Assembly: GCA_963799815.1 (NCBI GenBank)
Contig: CAWCYG010000005.1
Coordinates: 62,001 to 126,000, forward strand
Length of the DNA stretch: 64,000 nucleotides
From: JBDTSW01 sp963799815
GTDB taxonomy: Bacteria > Actinomycetota > Thermoleophilia > Solirubrobacterales > 70-9
Reading direction: 5' to 3'
The notes under the pieces were generated by a model. It saw only the letters and a program-made list of their open reading frames with translations. It had not been told where the DNA came from and did not search any database. The translations under genes and the position numbers were made by a program. Positions 1 through 7,821 of this stretch are shown here, piece after piece. The stretch's first letter is position 1. Each line of letters begins with the position of its first letter.

Positions 1-548
1 GCCGCGACATCGTCAAGGCCGGCGAGGGCAACGACAGCGTCCAGGGCAGCGACTCGCACGACTACATCGCCGGGGCCGATGGAGACGACAAGCTCCGCGG
101 CGGCGATGATGGCGATGCCGTGCGCGCCGGGCCCGGTAACGACGGCCTCGGCGGCGGCGGCGGCAACGATCGCATGGCTGCGGGAGCTGGGGATGACGGT
201 GCCCGCGGCGGCCCCGGTGGCGACACGATCTTCGCCCAGGAGGGCGTCGATCGGATCGCGGGTCACGCCGGCGACGACAACCTCTGGGCGCTGATCCAAA
301 CGGACGTCCCGCTTGCGGGCGTCGACACGCTCTGGGGAGGCATCGGTGACGACAAGTTCCATGCCCGCGACGGTGAAGCCGACGAGATCACCTGCGGAAG
401 GGGCGACGATCGGGCCCGCCTCGATGAGCTCGACGTGATCACCGACGCAAACCCGGCGCATCCGACCGGATCATGCGAGCACGTGGTCCGGGGCGCTCCC
501 GACCCCGCGGATGACGACGAGGAGCACGACCCGGTCGTCAACGGATAG
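1..548 (+). CDS. RTX-like calcium-binding repeat protein, C-terminal part
   Basis: The frame is open from base 3 and ends at TAG 546-548; the N-terminus lies before the window. The visible ~181 residues carry degenerate glycine/aspartate nonapeptides of the hemolysin-type form GGxGxD (for example GAGDDGARGGPGGD, GGIGDDKF, GRGDD). In this family such repeats fold into a calcium-bound beta-roll on secreted proteins. The last ~35 residues leave the repeat pattern and are acidic (ADDDEEHD). No C-terminal type I secretion signal can be recognised, and the cargo domain is outside the window, so the activity is unknown. A strong Shine-Dalgarno for the next gene lies about 145 bases downstream. Confidence 0.75.
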   Translation, partial: RDIVKAGEGNDSVQGSDSHDYIAGADGDDKLRGGDDGDAVRAGPGNDGLGGGGGNDRMAAGAGDDGARGGPGGDTIFAQEGVDRIAGHAGDDNLWALIQTDVPLAGVDTLWGGIGDDKFHARDGEADEITCGRGDDRARLDELDVITDANPAHPTGSCEHVVRGAPDPADDDEEHDPVVNG

Positions 549-708
549 CACCGAGAGCCCACAGGCAGGGCATGCGGCGAGCCGGGGGTGGCGTGCCCCC
601 GGCTCGCGCTGGTTCCGCGACCAACCGGCGCCGGAATCAGCGGCTTCCGCGGGCCGCACCGAAACTTCGAATCAATTCTCGTGTTGGCAGAAAGGGAGGA
701 CCGCGACC

Positions 709-2271
709 TTGGGCAGCATCTCGCACGCCACAGCACTTGGTAGCGCTCGCGACGGCATGAGCCGCCCACGAGCACTGCTTCGCGCCCACCGCGACGAACG
801 CCTCGTCTCCCAGCTGCGGGGTGGCAACGAACGCGCCTTCGAGGCGCTCTTCGATCGCTACCGCCCCCGGCTCCTTGCTTTCTGCCGAGGCATGCTGCAT
901 TCGAGCGAGGACGCCGAAGACGTGCTCCAGGAGGTCTTCGCGGCGGCTCACTCGGCCATCCTCGCCGACGATCGAAAGCTCGACGTGCGGCCATGGCTCT
1001 ACCGGATCGCCCGCAATCGCTGCCTCAACCACATGCGCCGCCCGCAGCCGGAGGCGCAGGAAGGGCTCGACGAGCATCCTCACTCGAGCGGCGCCACGAC
1101 CGAAGATCGCGCCGAAGGCAGAGAGGACCTTCGCCTGCTGGTACGGAACATCCGTGAGCTGCCCGAGGCGCAGCGCAGCGCCCTGCTCCTGCGCGAGCTC
1201 GAAGCGCTTTCGTACCGCGAGATCGCGGCCACGCTCGAGACGAGCGTGCCCGCCGTCAAGTCGCTGCTCGTGAGAGCGCGCGTCAGCCTTGCGGAGGCGA
1301 GCCAGGCCAACGACCTGAGCTGCTCTCAGGTCCGCTTCGAGCTTGCTGCCGCAGCCGAGGGCATCGGAAAGACCTCAGGCGCCGTTCGCCATCACGTCCG
1401 CCGCTGCAGCGACTGCCGGGACTACCGCACTCACCTTCGCTCGACCACGCGCGGCCTTGCGGCCCTCGCCCCGATCGGGCCGGTCCTGCTCTTGAAGCGG
1501 GTGCTGGAGGTGAAGCTGGGCGGGTCCGGCGGCGGCGCGAGCGTCGCCGGAGGCGCGAGTTCTGGAGGTACGGGGCTGGCCGGTGGCGCAGGGGCCGCCG
1601 GAGCCGGGATGGGCGGCGCCGCCGCGGTTGGCGGTGCCGGCCTCCTCGGCACGAAGGCCGCCACCGGCGCGGCGGTGGCGGTGCTCTTCGGAGCCGGGGG
1701 CGCGACGGTCGCGGTGACCGAGCCAGAGCTCCCCTCCCCCGCCAGCATCGTCGCTGCCGTGAGCGGAACCCAGCCGGTGAGCACGCCCGGCCCCGGTGCT
1801 GAGGGCAGCACCTCGACGCATGGACCCGGCCACCCCGGGCCGAGTGGCACCCCCGGGTCCAGCGATGACACGAAGGACGAGGACGACGAGTCAAAGCCCC
1901 GCGAACCGGAGGAGGAGCCGGCGGGGGAGGAGCCGACAGCGACGCCACCGGACCCCGGCACCGACTATTCCGATCCCGATGCGGGAGGCGAAACCGACGG
2001 CCAAGACCCGCTCGCCGCCCGCCGCGAGCGCCTGCGCGAGCTGCTCGCACAGGATCGGCTCGCAGCAAGGCTGTGGTGGCAGCACCACGGCCAAAACGGG
2101 CACGACTACGTCGGGACCGGTCCCAATCCCGATCCGCCGCAGCCGCCCACGGATCCGCAGCCTCCGGCCAACCCACCACCACCACCCTCAGACCCTCCGG
2201 CGCCCGAGCCGCCGCCCGCGGAGGAGCCCGAGCCCGAGACCGCCAAGGCCGCTCCACCGGGAGACGAGTAG
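709..2271 (+). CDS. ECF sigma factor with fused zinc-finger anti-sigma-like domain and Pro/Gly-rich tail
   Basis: The start is chosen as TTG 709 because AAAGGGAGGA (691-700) sits 8 bases upstream; ATG 757 is the alternative. The 520-residue product has sigma region 2 at about 32-110 (DAEDVLQEVF, WLYRIARNRCLNH) and region 4 at 140-195 (LPEAQRSALLLRELE, then a helix-turn-helix). Residues 205-245 have C205 followed by H229-x3-C233-x2-C236, the zinc-binding pattern of ZAS/zf-HC2 anti-sigma factors. A Gly/Ala-rich stretch with a possible membrane segment (about 290-340) and a 180-residue acidic and proline-rich tail follow. The family directs RNA polymerase to stress or surface genes. A sigma factor carrying its own anti-sigma-type module may be self-regulated or membrane-tethered, which is inference. 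No separate anti-sigma gene adjoins. Confidence 0.85.
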   Translation: MGSISHATALGSARDGMSRPRALLRAHRDERLVSQLRGGNERAFEALFDRYRPRLLAFCRGMLHSSEDAEDVLQEVFAAAHSAILADDRKLDVRPWLYRIARNRCLNHMRRPQPEAQEGLDEHPHSSGATTEDRAEGREDLRLLVRNIRELPEAQRSALLLRELEALSYREIAATLETSVPAVKSLLVRARVSLAEASQANDLSCSQVRFELAAAAEGIGKTSGAVRHHVRRCSDCRDYRTHLRSTTRGLAALAPIGPVLLLKRVLEVKLGGSGGGASVAGGASSGGTGLAGGAGAAGAGMGGAAAVGGAGLLGTKAATGAAVAVLFGAGGATVAVTEPELPSPASIVAAVSGTQPVSTPGPGAEGSTSTHGPGHPGPSGTPGSSDDTKDEDDESKPREPEEEPAGEEPTATPPDPGTDYSDPDAGGETDGQDPLAARRERLRELLAQDRLAARLWWQHHGQNGHDYVGTGPNPDPPQPPTDPQPPANPPPPPSDPPAPEPPPAEEPEPETAKAAPPGDE

Positions 2272-2355
2272 CGGCACCGCGCCCGGCGGATCGCTCCGCG
2301 CGATGCCGGGCCTAAGAACGACTGGCGTTGAGGCACCCGCAACTACGATCTCTGG

Positions 2356-2440
2356 GCCCGGGTGGCGGAACTGGTAGACGCAGTGGCCTTAAAAGCCGCG
2401 GCCCGAAAGGGCGTTGCGGGTTCGAGCCCCGCCCCGGGCA
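2356..2440 (+). tRNA. tRNA-Leu (anticodon TAA)
   Basis: Acceptor strands GCCCGGG (2356-2362) and CCCGGGC (2433-2439) pair fully, with discriminator A2440. The anticodon stem GTGGC/GCCGC encloses CTTAAAA, giving anticodon TAA. The T arm is GCGGG-TTCGAGC-CCCGC. A long variable arm (GCCCGAAAGGGC) fits a class II leucine tRNA. CCA is not encoded. Confidence 0.96.
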
Positions 2441-2511
2441 CTCGGGCGACGGAACCGTTGACGCGAAATGTGCGCATAGCACGAGAGTCGTCAACGGATC
2501 GGGGGGTGGCG

Positions 2512-3243
2512 CTAGCGCGGGATGTGCGCTGTCGCCTTGGTCCCGCCTCCCGGTGGGGACTCCAGCTCGAGGGTGCCGCCGATGGCGTCGAGACGCTGGT
2601 GGATCGAGGCGAGGCCGACGTGCCCCTCGTCGAGCGCCTCGTCGCGGCGACCCTCCGGGATCCCTTGACCGTCGTCGCTTACCTCGAGCACGATCGCTTG
2701 CGGGGTCGCTTCGACCGTGACGCCCAGGTGCTCTGCGTTCGCGTGTCTCATTGCGTTCGTCACCAGCTCCCTCGCCACGGAGAAGACCAGGCCGTCGCTC
2801 GAGCCCACCGCCGCAGGGTCGACGCGCAACTCGGACGCAAGCCCCGCCGATCCCTCGGCCTGAGCGCAAACCGCCGCCAGCGCCGGCTCAAGCCCTCGTT
2901 GCTCGAGGATCACCGGGTGCAGCGCCGAGACGGCATCGCGCACCCGATCGATGGCGACACCGACGACCTCGTGCGCCCGTGTCACCTGTGCCCGGCCAGG
3001 CGCCGCCTCGATCAGGTCCTGGTGCGCCGCCAGCAGGCTCTGAAGCGCGTCGTCGTGGAGCGCTTGGGCAACGCGGCTGCGCTCGCGCTCCTCGGCGTCG
3101 AGGATCTGCGACACCAGCGTCACGCGCTCAGCGCGCAGCCGCTCGACCTCCTCCGTGAGCCTGCGAATATCCCGCCGGGTGGCGAGCAAGGCGACGCCCG
3201 CCCCGACGGCGGCGGCGATCAGCGCGACGAAAACTACGCTCAC
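2512..3243 (-). CDS. NarL/DesK-type sensor histidine kinase without sensor domain
   Basis: The 243-residue kinase has one N-terminal membrane segment (about 2-22), a short coiled coil (25-50), a HisKA_3 dimerisation domain with phospho-acceptor H63 in QALHDDALQSL, and a C-terminal HATPase domain with N-box RELVTNAMRHA and G-box DDGQGIP. No extracellular or PAS sensory region exists, so the signal is probably sensed through the membrane segment, coiled coil or a partner. The GTG start (3243) overlaps the TGA of the upstream response regulator by four bases, so the pair is co-translated. The stimulus and target genes are not apparent. Confidence 0.9.
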   Translation of the reverse strand: MSVVFVALIAAAVGAGVALLATRRDIRRLTEEVERLRAERVTLVSQILDAEERERSRVAQALHDDALQSLLAAHQDLIEAAPGRAQVTRAHEVVGVAIDRVRDAVSALHPVILEQRGLEPALAAVCAQAEGSAGLASELRVDPAAVGSSDGLVFSVARELVTNAMRHANAEHLGVTVEATPQAIVLEVSDDGQGIPEGRRDEALDEGHVGLASIHQRLDAIGGTLELESPPGGGTKATAHIPR

Positions 3244-3896
3244 TCGAGCATGCCGCGGCGCATCGCCTCGGCGACCGCCGCCGCCCTGTCGGAGACACCG
3301 AGCTTCTCGTAGAGCTTGTGGAGGTGCGATTTCACCGTCGTCGGGCTGAGGTGGATCTGCTTGCCGATGTCCGGGGCGGAGAGCCCCTCGGAGATGAGCT
3401 GGAGCACCTCGCGCTCGCGCGGCGTCAGCTGCGGCTGGCGATCGGTCCGCTCGCGCTCCTGCACCTGGGCGGCGAGCCCGGCCTGGGCCTCGGGGGCGAG
3501 AGCGGTGCCGCCGCGAGCAACGGAGGCGATCGCATCGCAGATCTCCTCCCGGGCCGACTCCTTCGAGAGGTAGCCACGGGCGCCGGCCGCGACGGTCTCG
3601 TAGGCGAGCTCTCCCTCCATGAACGCCGAGAGGAAGATGACGCGGGTCTTGATGCCGTCGCGCTGGAGCGCGTTTAGGACCTGGGGCCCCTCGAGGTTGG
3701 GCATCCGGATGTCGAGCAGGGCCACGTCGGGCCCGGCGCGCTTGATCTCCTCGAGCGCGCCCCTCCCCTCCTCGGCCTCCCCGACCAGCTCAAGGTCGGG
3801 TCGCTCCTTGATCGCTCGCACGATGCCCTCGCGATAGATCGGATGATCGTCCGCCACCACCACTCGGACCCTCGCCTGCTTCGCGCTCACGCTCAC
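3240..3896 (-). CDS. NarL/FixJ-family response regulator
   Basis: The 218-residue protein has an N-terminal receiver domain with acidic pocket D16/D17, phospho-acceptor D62 (LLDIRMP) and a conserved lysine in YLSKES. A C-terminal LuxR-type helix-turn-helix covers about 153-215 (LTPREREVLQLISEG, SPTTVKSHLHKLYEKLGV). Phosphorylation by the kinase encoded immediately downstream should promote dimerisation and DNA binding. The start is GTG 3896; an in-frame GTG six bases downstream is also possible. It is first in a two-gene operon, and a 446-base spacer on its upstream side probably holds the promoter. Confidence 0.92.
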   Translation of the reverse strand: MSVSAKQARVRVVVADDHPIYREGIVRAIKERPDLELVGEAEEGRGALEEIKRAGPDVALLDIRMPNLEGPQVLNALQRDGIKTRVIFLSAFMEGELAYETVAAGARGYLSKESAREEICDAIASVARGGTALAPEAQAGLAAQVQERERTDRQPQLTPREREVLQLISEGLSAPDIGKQIHLSPTTVKSHLHKLYEKLGVSDRAAAVAEAMRRGMLE

Positions 3897-4342
3897 GGGG
3901 CGAGTCTACGACGGAAGGAAGAGGCGCTCCCGCCGGGCGGCCCGCCCGGTAGAAACCGCTCAGATCTCAGATCCTGCTGGCCGCAGCGACCCGATTGCTC
4001 AGCCCGAGATCCTCCTTGACCTCGGGCTGAGACAGCCGGGTACGGGACAGGGCGCCGCTACGGCTCTTTCGGGCCGCCGGCGTCCAGCTCACCGCGGCCG
4101 GGCTCGAGAACGTCCCCGAGTGTTCTCCGAACGTCTTGCTCGGATTCGTGCTCGGGGATTAGACGCGGAGATGGATCTGCGATCGGTTCCACGTTCAGTT
4201 CCCGTCCCAACGCGGTGGCGTTGATGGGGGGATAGCCATGCTGACCCTCATCCAACACAGGCTCATCATCCGCTCGGTCATATGCTCGGGTGATTCCGAG
4301 ACCTCCGATCGGATGTCCTTGGAGGGGCTCGGTCGGACGACC
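3897..4342. other. 446-base intergenic region with two inverted repeats
   Basis: The gap lies upstream of the response-regulator operon and downstream of the R2lox-like gene, both on the minus strand. It holds a perfect short palindrome CCGGGCGG-C-CCGCCCGG (3933-3949) and a perfect 11-base inverted repeat at 3998-4031. A 66-codon open frame (4058-4258, minus) is not convincing, having no Shine-Dalgarno and no recognisable motif. I see no RNA gene here. Confidence 0.5.
3998..4031. repeat. Perfect 11-bp inverted repeat, hairpin or operator
   Basis: CTCAGCCCGAG (3998-4008) and CTCGGGCTGAG (4021-4031) are exact inverted copies separated by 12 bases. No T-run follows on either strand, so it is not a standard intrinsic terminator. 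It could end the R2lox-like transcript, be a regulatory hairpin, or act as an operator for the two-component operon. Confidence 0.5.
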
Positions 4343-5281
4343 TCAGGCAAGCCCGATCACCTTGAGGCGACGCGTGAGGCACTGGGCTGCGAACCCGTGC
4401 GTCTCGGCCTTGGTCGCCCCGAAGATCTCCCAATCCTCCTCGTTCTCCACCCAAGGAGGCTCGAGCACCCCGTCGGCGATCGGAAGAGTCTCGGCGAGCG
4501 TCCGCTGGATGGCCTCGCGGTAGCGCTCGTCCTCCTGCGCCATCTCGGTCAGGAATCGCACGCCGAAGGCGATATGGCGATGCTCGTCTCGCGCAACCTT
4601 GCTGAAGCCCTCGACGAAGGCCGGCAAGGTGCCGACCTCGGTGTTGTAGTCGATGATGAAGTGCTGACCGGTGAGGGCCAGGACCCCCTCGATCACCAGG
4701 TGGTAAAGGGTGATCGCCTCGACCAGGGTCTCGGTGTCACCAGGATCCGCCGCGAGGACGTCTACCCGGCGGCGGAGCTGATCATCGAAGAGCTCGTGGA
4801 ATGCATCGTTTAAGTGCTTGCGGGTCTCGACGAGTCGCGCGGGTAGGTCATTGGCCCCCTCGAGCACACCCACCTCGCTGTAGAAGCGGTCGAAGAAGCG
4901 CACGTGGCGCGCCTCGTCGGCGATCTGGGTGCAGAGGAAGATCCGCTGCTCCTCCGTCGGGGCAGCCCGCATGATCGGGCCCAGCTCGTCGGCGACCTTC
5001 TGCTCGCCGATGAAGAACGCGGAGAGGCCGTACATGCGCGCGAAGCGTTCCTCGGCGTCGATGCGCTGATGCCAGTCGTGCCGGTCCTGGGTGAAGTCGA
5101 GCTCCTGTGTCGACCACTGCTGGCGCTCCCACAGCAGGTAGAGCTGGCGATAGTCGAGGAGCTGCGCCTCGCCGCGGTCGGCGGCGGGCTGAAGCGCAGG
5201 GTCCGAGGTTGCCTTCAGGTCCTCCCGCGTCGCGATCGAACTCAGCGTCCGGACCGGATCCTCCTTGGCCTTCGCCTCCAC
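4343..5281 (-). CDS. R2-like ligand-binding oxidase (R2lox) candidate, ferritin-like di-metal protein
   Basis: The 312-residue helical protein belongs to the ribonucleotide reductase R2/ferritin-like superfamily; mycobacterial R2lox is about 314 residues. Likely metal ligands are E93 (FFIGEQKV), E123 and H126 (IADEARH), E198 (YHLVIEG), and E233 and H236 (ARDEHRH). By spacing, V96 and Y193 fall at the positions that form the Val-Tyr ether crosslink known in R2lox, which has a Mn/Fe centre and binds a long-chain fatty acid. No NrdA large subunit is nearby, which argues against a true ribonucleotide reductase subunit. The physiological substrate of R2lox proteins is not known to me. The start is GTG 5281 with a weak ribosome site. 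Confidence 0.75.
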   Translation of the reverse strand: MEAKAKEDPVRTLSSIATREDLKATSDPALQPAADRGEAQLLDYRQLYLLWERQQWSTQELDFTQDRHDWHQRIDAEERFARMYGLSAFFIGEQKVADELGPIMRAAPTEEQRIFLCTQIADEARHVRFFDRFYSEVGVLEGANDLPARLVETRKHLNDAFHELFDDQLRRRVDVLAADPGDTETLVEAITLYHLVIEGVLALTGQHFIIDYNTEVGTLPAFVEGFSKVARDEHRHIAFGVRFLTEMAQEDERYREAIQRTLAETLPIADGVLEPPWVENEEDWEIFGATKAETHGFAAQCLTRRLKVIGLA

Positions 5282-5310
5282 GGTTTGGCTCTGAGCCTAC
5301 CGGCGGCTCG

Positions 5311-6024
5311 CTAGGCGCTGTGTGTGTCCCCGGCTGACATCACGACGCAGCTTGCGGGCGTATCGGACTCGACATCAGCCTTGAACGCCTGCGCGTCCGT
5401 CTCGATCGGCGGGAATGTGTCGTAGTGCATCGGGATCACCGTGCTCGCGCCGGTGAACCCCGCGGCGACGACCGCGTCGTGGCGGTCCATCGTGTAGTGG
5501 CCGCCGATCGGAAGCAGCGCGATGTCGATCGGGGTTCGGCGCGCGATCAGCTCAATATCGCCGAACAGGCACGTGTCGCCCGCGTGATACACGGTCGTGC
5601 CTCCCAGGTTGACGACCCACCCCGCGGCCTGGCCGACCGGTGTGCCCTTCTCGGCCGAGAACGGCGTTTCGTCGGAGCCGGGCAGCGTGTTCGAGTGAAA
5701 GGCCTGCACGAGCTTGGCCCAGCCGCCGTCGAACTCGACCGTTCCGCCGAGGTTGGGATCCGAGACGTTCTCGAGGTCGCGCGCCTGCATCCAGTTGGCG
5801 ACCTCCACGTGCGCAGCGAGGGGCGCGCCGGTGCGCGAGGCGACGCCGACCGCGTCCGCCATGTGGTCCACGTGGCCGTGCGTGATCAGGATCTGCGTGG
5901 GCTCGACCTCGTCTGCCGTGATCACGGCAGCCGGATTGTTTGGCTTCAGGAACGGGTCAATGAGCACACGGGTGTCGCCCTCCTCCAGCTCGAAGCAGCT
6001 ATGCCCGTGGTAATGGATCTCCAT
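5311..6024 (-). CDS. UlaG/UPF0173-type metal-dependent hydrolase (metallo-beta-lactamase fold)
   Basis: The 237-residue protein has the metallo-beta-lactamase signature THGHVDH near residue 50, an N-terminal HGHSCFEL strand typical of UPF0173, and downstream metal ligands in YHAGDT and a late histidine (IPMHYDTFP). The fold hydrolyses ester, lactone or phosphodiester bonds using one or two metal ions; the substrate is unknown. The protein looks cytosolic, with no signal peptide. ATG 6024 overlaps the TGA of the upstream small gene by one base, so translation is probably coupled. The C-terminus is complete and the length normal for the family. Confidence 0.85.
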   Translation of the reverse strand: MEIHYHGHSCFELEEGDTRVLIDPFLKPNNPAAVITADEVEPTQILITHGHVDHMADAVGVASRTGAPLAAHVEVANWMQARDLENVSDPNLGGTVEFDGGWAKLVQAFHSNTLPGSDETPFSAEKGTPVGQAAGWVVNLGGTTVYHAGDTCLFGDIELIARRTPIDIALLPIGGHYTMDRHDAVVAAGFTGASTVIPMHYDTFPPIETDAQAFKADVESDTPASCVVMSAGDTHSA

Positions 6025-6377
6025 CAGTCTCGGTCCTCCTCATCGTCGTCTCGTTTCAGCTCGTCGGCCAGTGCCCAACCGACCGCAACTCCAACCATCA
6101 TCCCCATCCGGGCCTCCTCGGCCAGCAGGGTGCGCAGCGCGGTGAGCCGGTCCTCCTGGCCAGACGCGCTCGCGGCCTTACGGACCTCGGCATCGTGCGA
6201 CTCGCCGAACCACCCACCAGCCTCGAGCGCCTGCGCCAGCACCTGCTGGAGCCTTGGCGCGGCGGAGGCGACGAGGCTCTCCGCGGCGCGAAACCGCTCT
6301 GGGTCGCTGAGCGCCTCGATCGCGGACTCGAGCTCGTCCTCGGTGTACCGGGGGTTCACTGCGCGGACCCTACCCAC
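6024..6377 (-). CDS. Hypothetical protein, helical, 117 aa
   Basis: The product is unrecognised. It is mostly alpha-helical and charged, with an early YTEDELESAIEALSDPERF segment, one glycine/methionine-rich hydrophobic stretch (MGMMVGVAVGWALADEL, about 91-107) that could be a buried helix or weak membrane segment, and an acidic end (DDDEEDRD). It precedes the UlaG-like hydrolase with a one-base TGATG overlap and follows the GNAT gene by six bases, so it belongs to the same minus-strand operon. The reading frame is supported by this tight packing rather than by homology. Confidence 0.6.
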   Translation of the reverse strand: MGRVRAVNPRYTEDELESAIEALSDPERFRAAESLVASAAPRLQQVLAQALEAGGWFGESHDAEVRKAASASGQEDRLTALRTLLAEEARMGMMVGVAVGWALADELKRDDDEEDRD

Positions 6378-6383
6378 CGGCTC

Positions 6384-7148
6384 TCAGACGCGGCGCTCGT
6401 AGAGCCCGAGCTGAAAGACGAGCTCGTACCCCAGACGTTCATAGACGCCCCGGCCGAGCATGCTCGACTGCAGGCTGGAGCTTCGAACGCCGCGAGACCG
6501 CGCCTCGATCAACGCGGCGGAGAGGAGCCGGGACGCCAGCCTTTGGCCGCGGTACTCGGGCAATGTGGCAACCCACATGATCAGGCAATCGGAGCCGATG
6601 TCGAGCGTCTGGAGCACGCACGCAAGCTCGCCGCCGACGCGGGCGCGATAGGAGCGAATCCCCATGCCGGGTGGGCCGGCGCCGATCCCGCTTCCGAGGC
6701 CTTCGCCCTCCGGGTAGCCGTACGCGAGGTCGTTGACCAGGGCAACCTCCTTGGGCGCCGCCCCATCGTCCCAGTCGAGGCCCTCAAGATCCGGCTCGGT
6801 CAGGTCGGTGAGCTCCAGGTGCATGGCGGCGGGCTCGCCGTCGAGCACGTAGGCGTTCTCCTCGAGCACCGCGACAGCCTCTGGATTGCGCTCGACGATC
6901 CAGATCGTCGAAGCGCGCACGCCGGCCCGATCGTACGCGTCCGCCAGAACCGGCAGCGCCGTGCGAAGCCCGCGCACGTCCTCGTATGTGCCCCCGTTCA
7001 AGAGGGAGCGCTGCGGCGCTTCGGGTAGGACGGCGGCAACGACGCCATCGAGGGCCAGCATCTCCGCTCCGCGTGAGGCGTGCACGAGCGTGGGGATCCA
7101 ACCCTGGATGCAGCGATGCTGGCGCTCGAGGGCTTGTGCGCGATCCAC
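6384..7148 (-). CDS. GNAT-family N-acetyltransferase
   Basis: The 254-residue protein carries the acetyl-CoA binding motif A of the GNAT fold near residues 190-215 (VATLPEYRGQRLASRLL), followed by a typical motif B region ending GVYERLGYE. The N-terminal ~110 residues may form a second, degenerate GNAT-like half, as in tandem-GNAT proteins; this is inferred from length only. The family moves an acetyl group from acetyl-CoA to an amine on a small molecule or protein; the acceptor is unknown. It lies eight bases after the O-methyltransferase stop in the same direction. Confidence 0.82.
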   Translation of the reverse strand: MDRAQALERQHRCIQGWIPTLVHASRGAEMLALDGVVAAVLPEAPQRSLLNGGTYEDVRGLRTALPVLADAYDRAGVRASTIWIVERNPEAVAVLEENAYVLDGEPAAMHLELTDLTEPDLEGLDWDDGAAPKEVALVNDLAYGYPEGEGLGSGIGAGPPGMGIRSYRARVGGELACVLQTLDIGSDCLIMWVATLPEYRGQRLASRLLSAALIEARSRGVRSSSLQSSMLGRGVYERLGYELVFQLGLYERRV

Positions 7149-7155
7149 GCCCGGC

Positions 7156-7821
7156 TCAGCGCTTACACGCGATCGTCAACCCATCAGCGATGCCGACCAT
7201 GGCAATGTCGACGCGATCGTCATCACGGACACGGTCGTTCAGCTCACTGATTGCGGCCACGGAGCCGGCCGACTCCTCGTCCAGATCGTCGGGGTGCAGC
7301 ACGCGGCCAGCGCCGAGCACGTTGTCGACGAGGATCAGCCCACCGGAACGGATTCGCACCAGGCACTCCTCGTAATAGGCGGGATAGTTCGTCTTGTCGG
7401 CGTCGATGAAGGCGAGGTCGAAGGCCTCGCGCTCCGGCAAAGCGCGCACCGTCTCGAGGGCGGGACCGATCCGGATCTCGATCCGATCGGCGACGCCCGC
7501 GGCCCCGAAGTTGGCGGCCGCCGTGTCGGCGTACTCCTCGCTCAGCTCGCAGCAGATGAGGCGCCCGCCGGGCGCCAGACCCCGCGCGATGCAGACGGCC
7601 GAGTAGCCGGTGAAGGTTCCTAGCTCGAGGGCTTCACGAGCGCCGATCGCGCGGGTGATCAGCGTCATGAACGCACCCTGGTCGGGGGCGATCTGCATGA
7701 CCGCGATGTCGCCCATCGCCTCGGTCTCTTCCTGAATGCGGCGTAGCGCCTCGTCCTGGCGGGAGCCTCGAGCGACCATGTAGGCGTGGAGATCGTCATT
7801 CATGACGGTGAACTTGCTCAT
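7156..7821 (-). CDS. SAM-dependent O-methyltransferase, caffeoyl-CoA/COMT type
   Basis: The start is ATG 7821, preceded by a good GGAAGGAG; longer starts would run far into the upstream gene. The 221-residue protein has the Rossmann SAM-binding motif LELGTFTGYSA, an acidic strand end (CCELSEEY), and metal/substrate-binding motifs FIDADKTNY and ILVDNVL of the class I cation-dependent family, which methylates catechol-type hydroxyls with a divalent metal. The actual acceptor is unknown. The ATG overlaps the stop of the rhomboid-like gene by four bases, giving a compact operon. Confidence 0.88.
   Translation of the reverse strand: MSKFTVMNDDLHAYMVARGSRQDEALRRIQEETEAMGDIAVMQIAPDQGAFMTLITRAIGAREALELGTFTGYSAVCIARGLAPGGRLICCELSEEYADTAAANFGAAGVADRIEIRIGPALETVRALPEREAFDLAFIDADKTNYPAYYEECLVRIRSGGLILVDNVLGAGRVLHPDDLDEESAGSVAAISELNDRVRDDDRVDIAMVGIADGLTIACKR

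Noticed and set aside
4058..4258. 66-codon minus-strand open frame in the gap before the two-component operon
   Set aside because: No Shine-Dalgarno, no recognisable domain, and an ordinary composition for non-coding DNA here.
4343..5281. Calling the di-metal protein a ribonucleotide reductase beta subunit
   Set aside because: No NrdA nearby and the Val/Tyr pair and spacing fit R2lox better.
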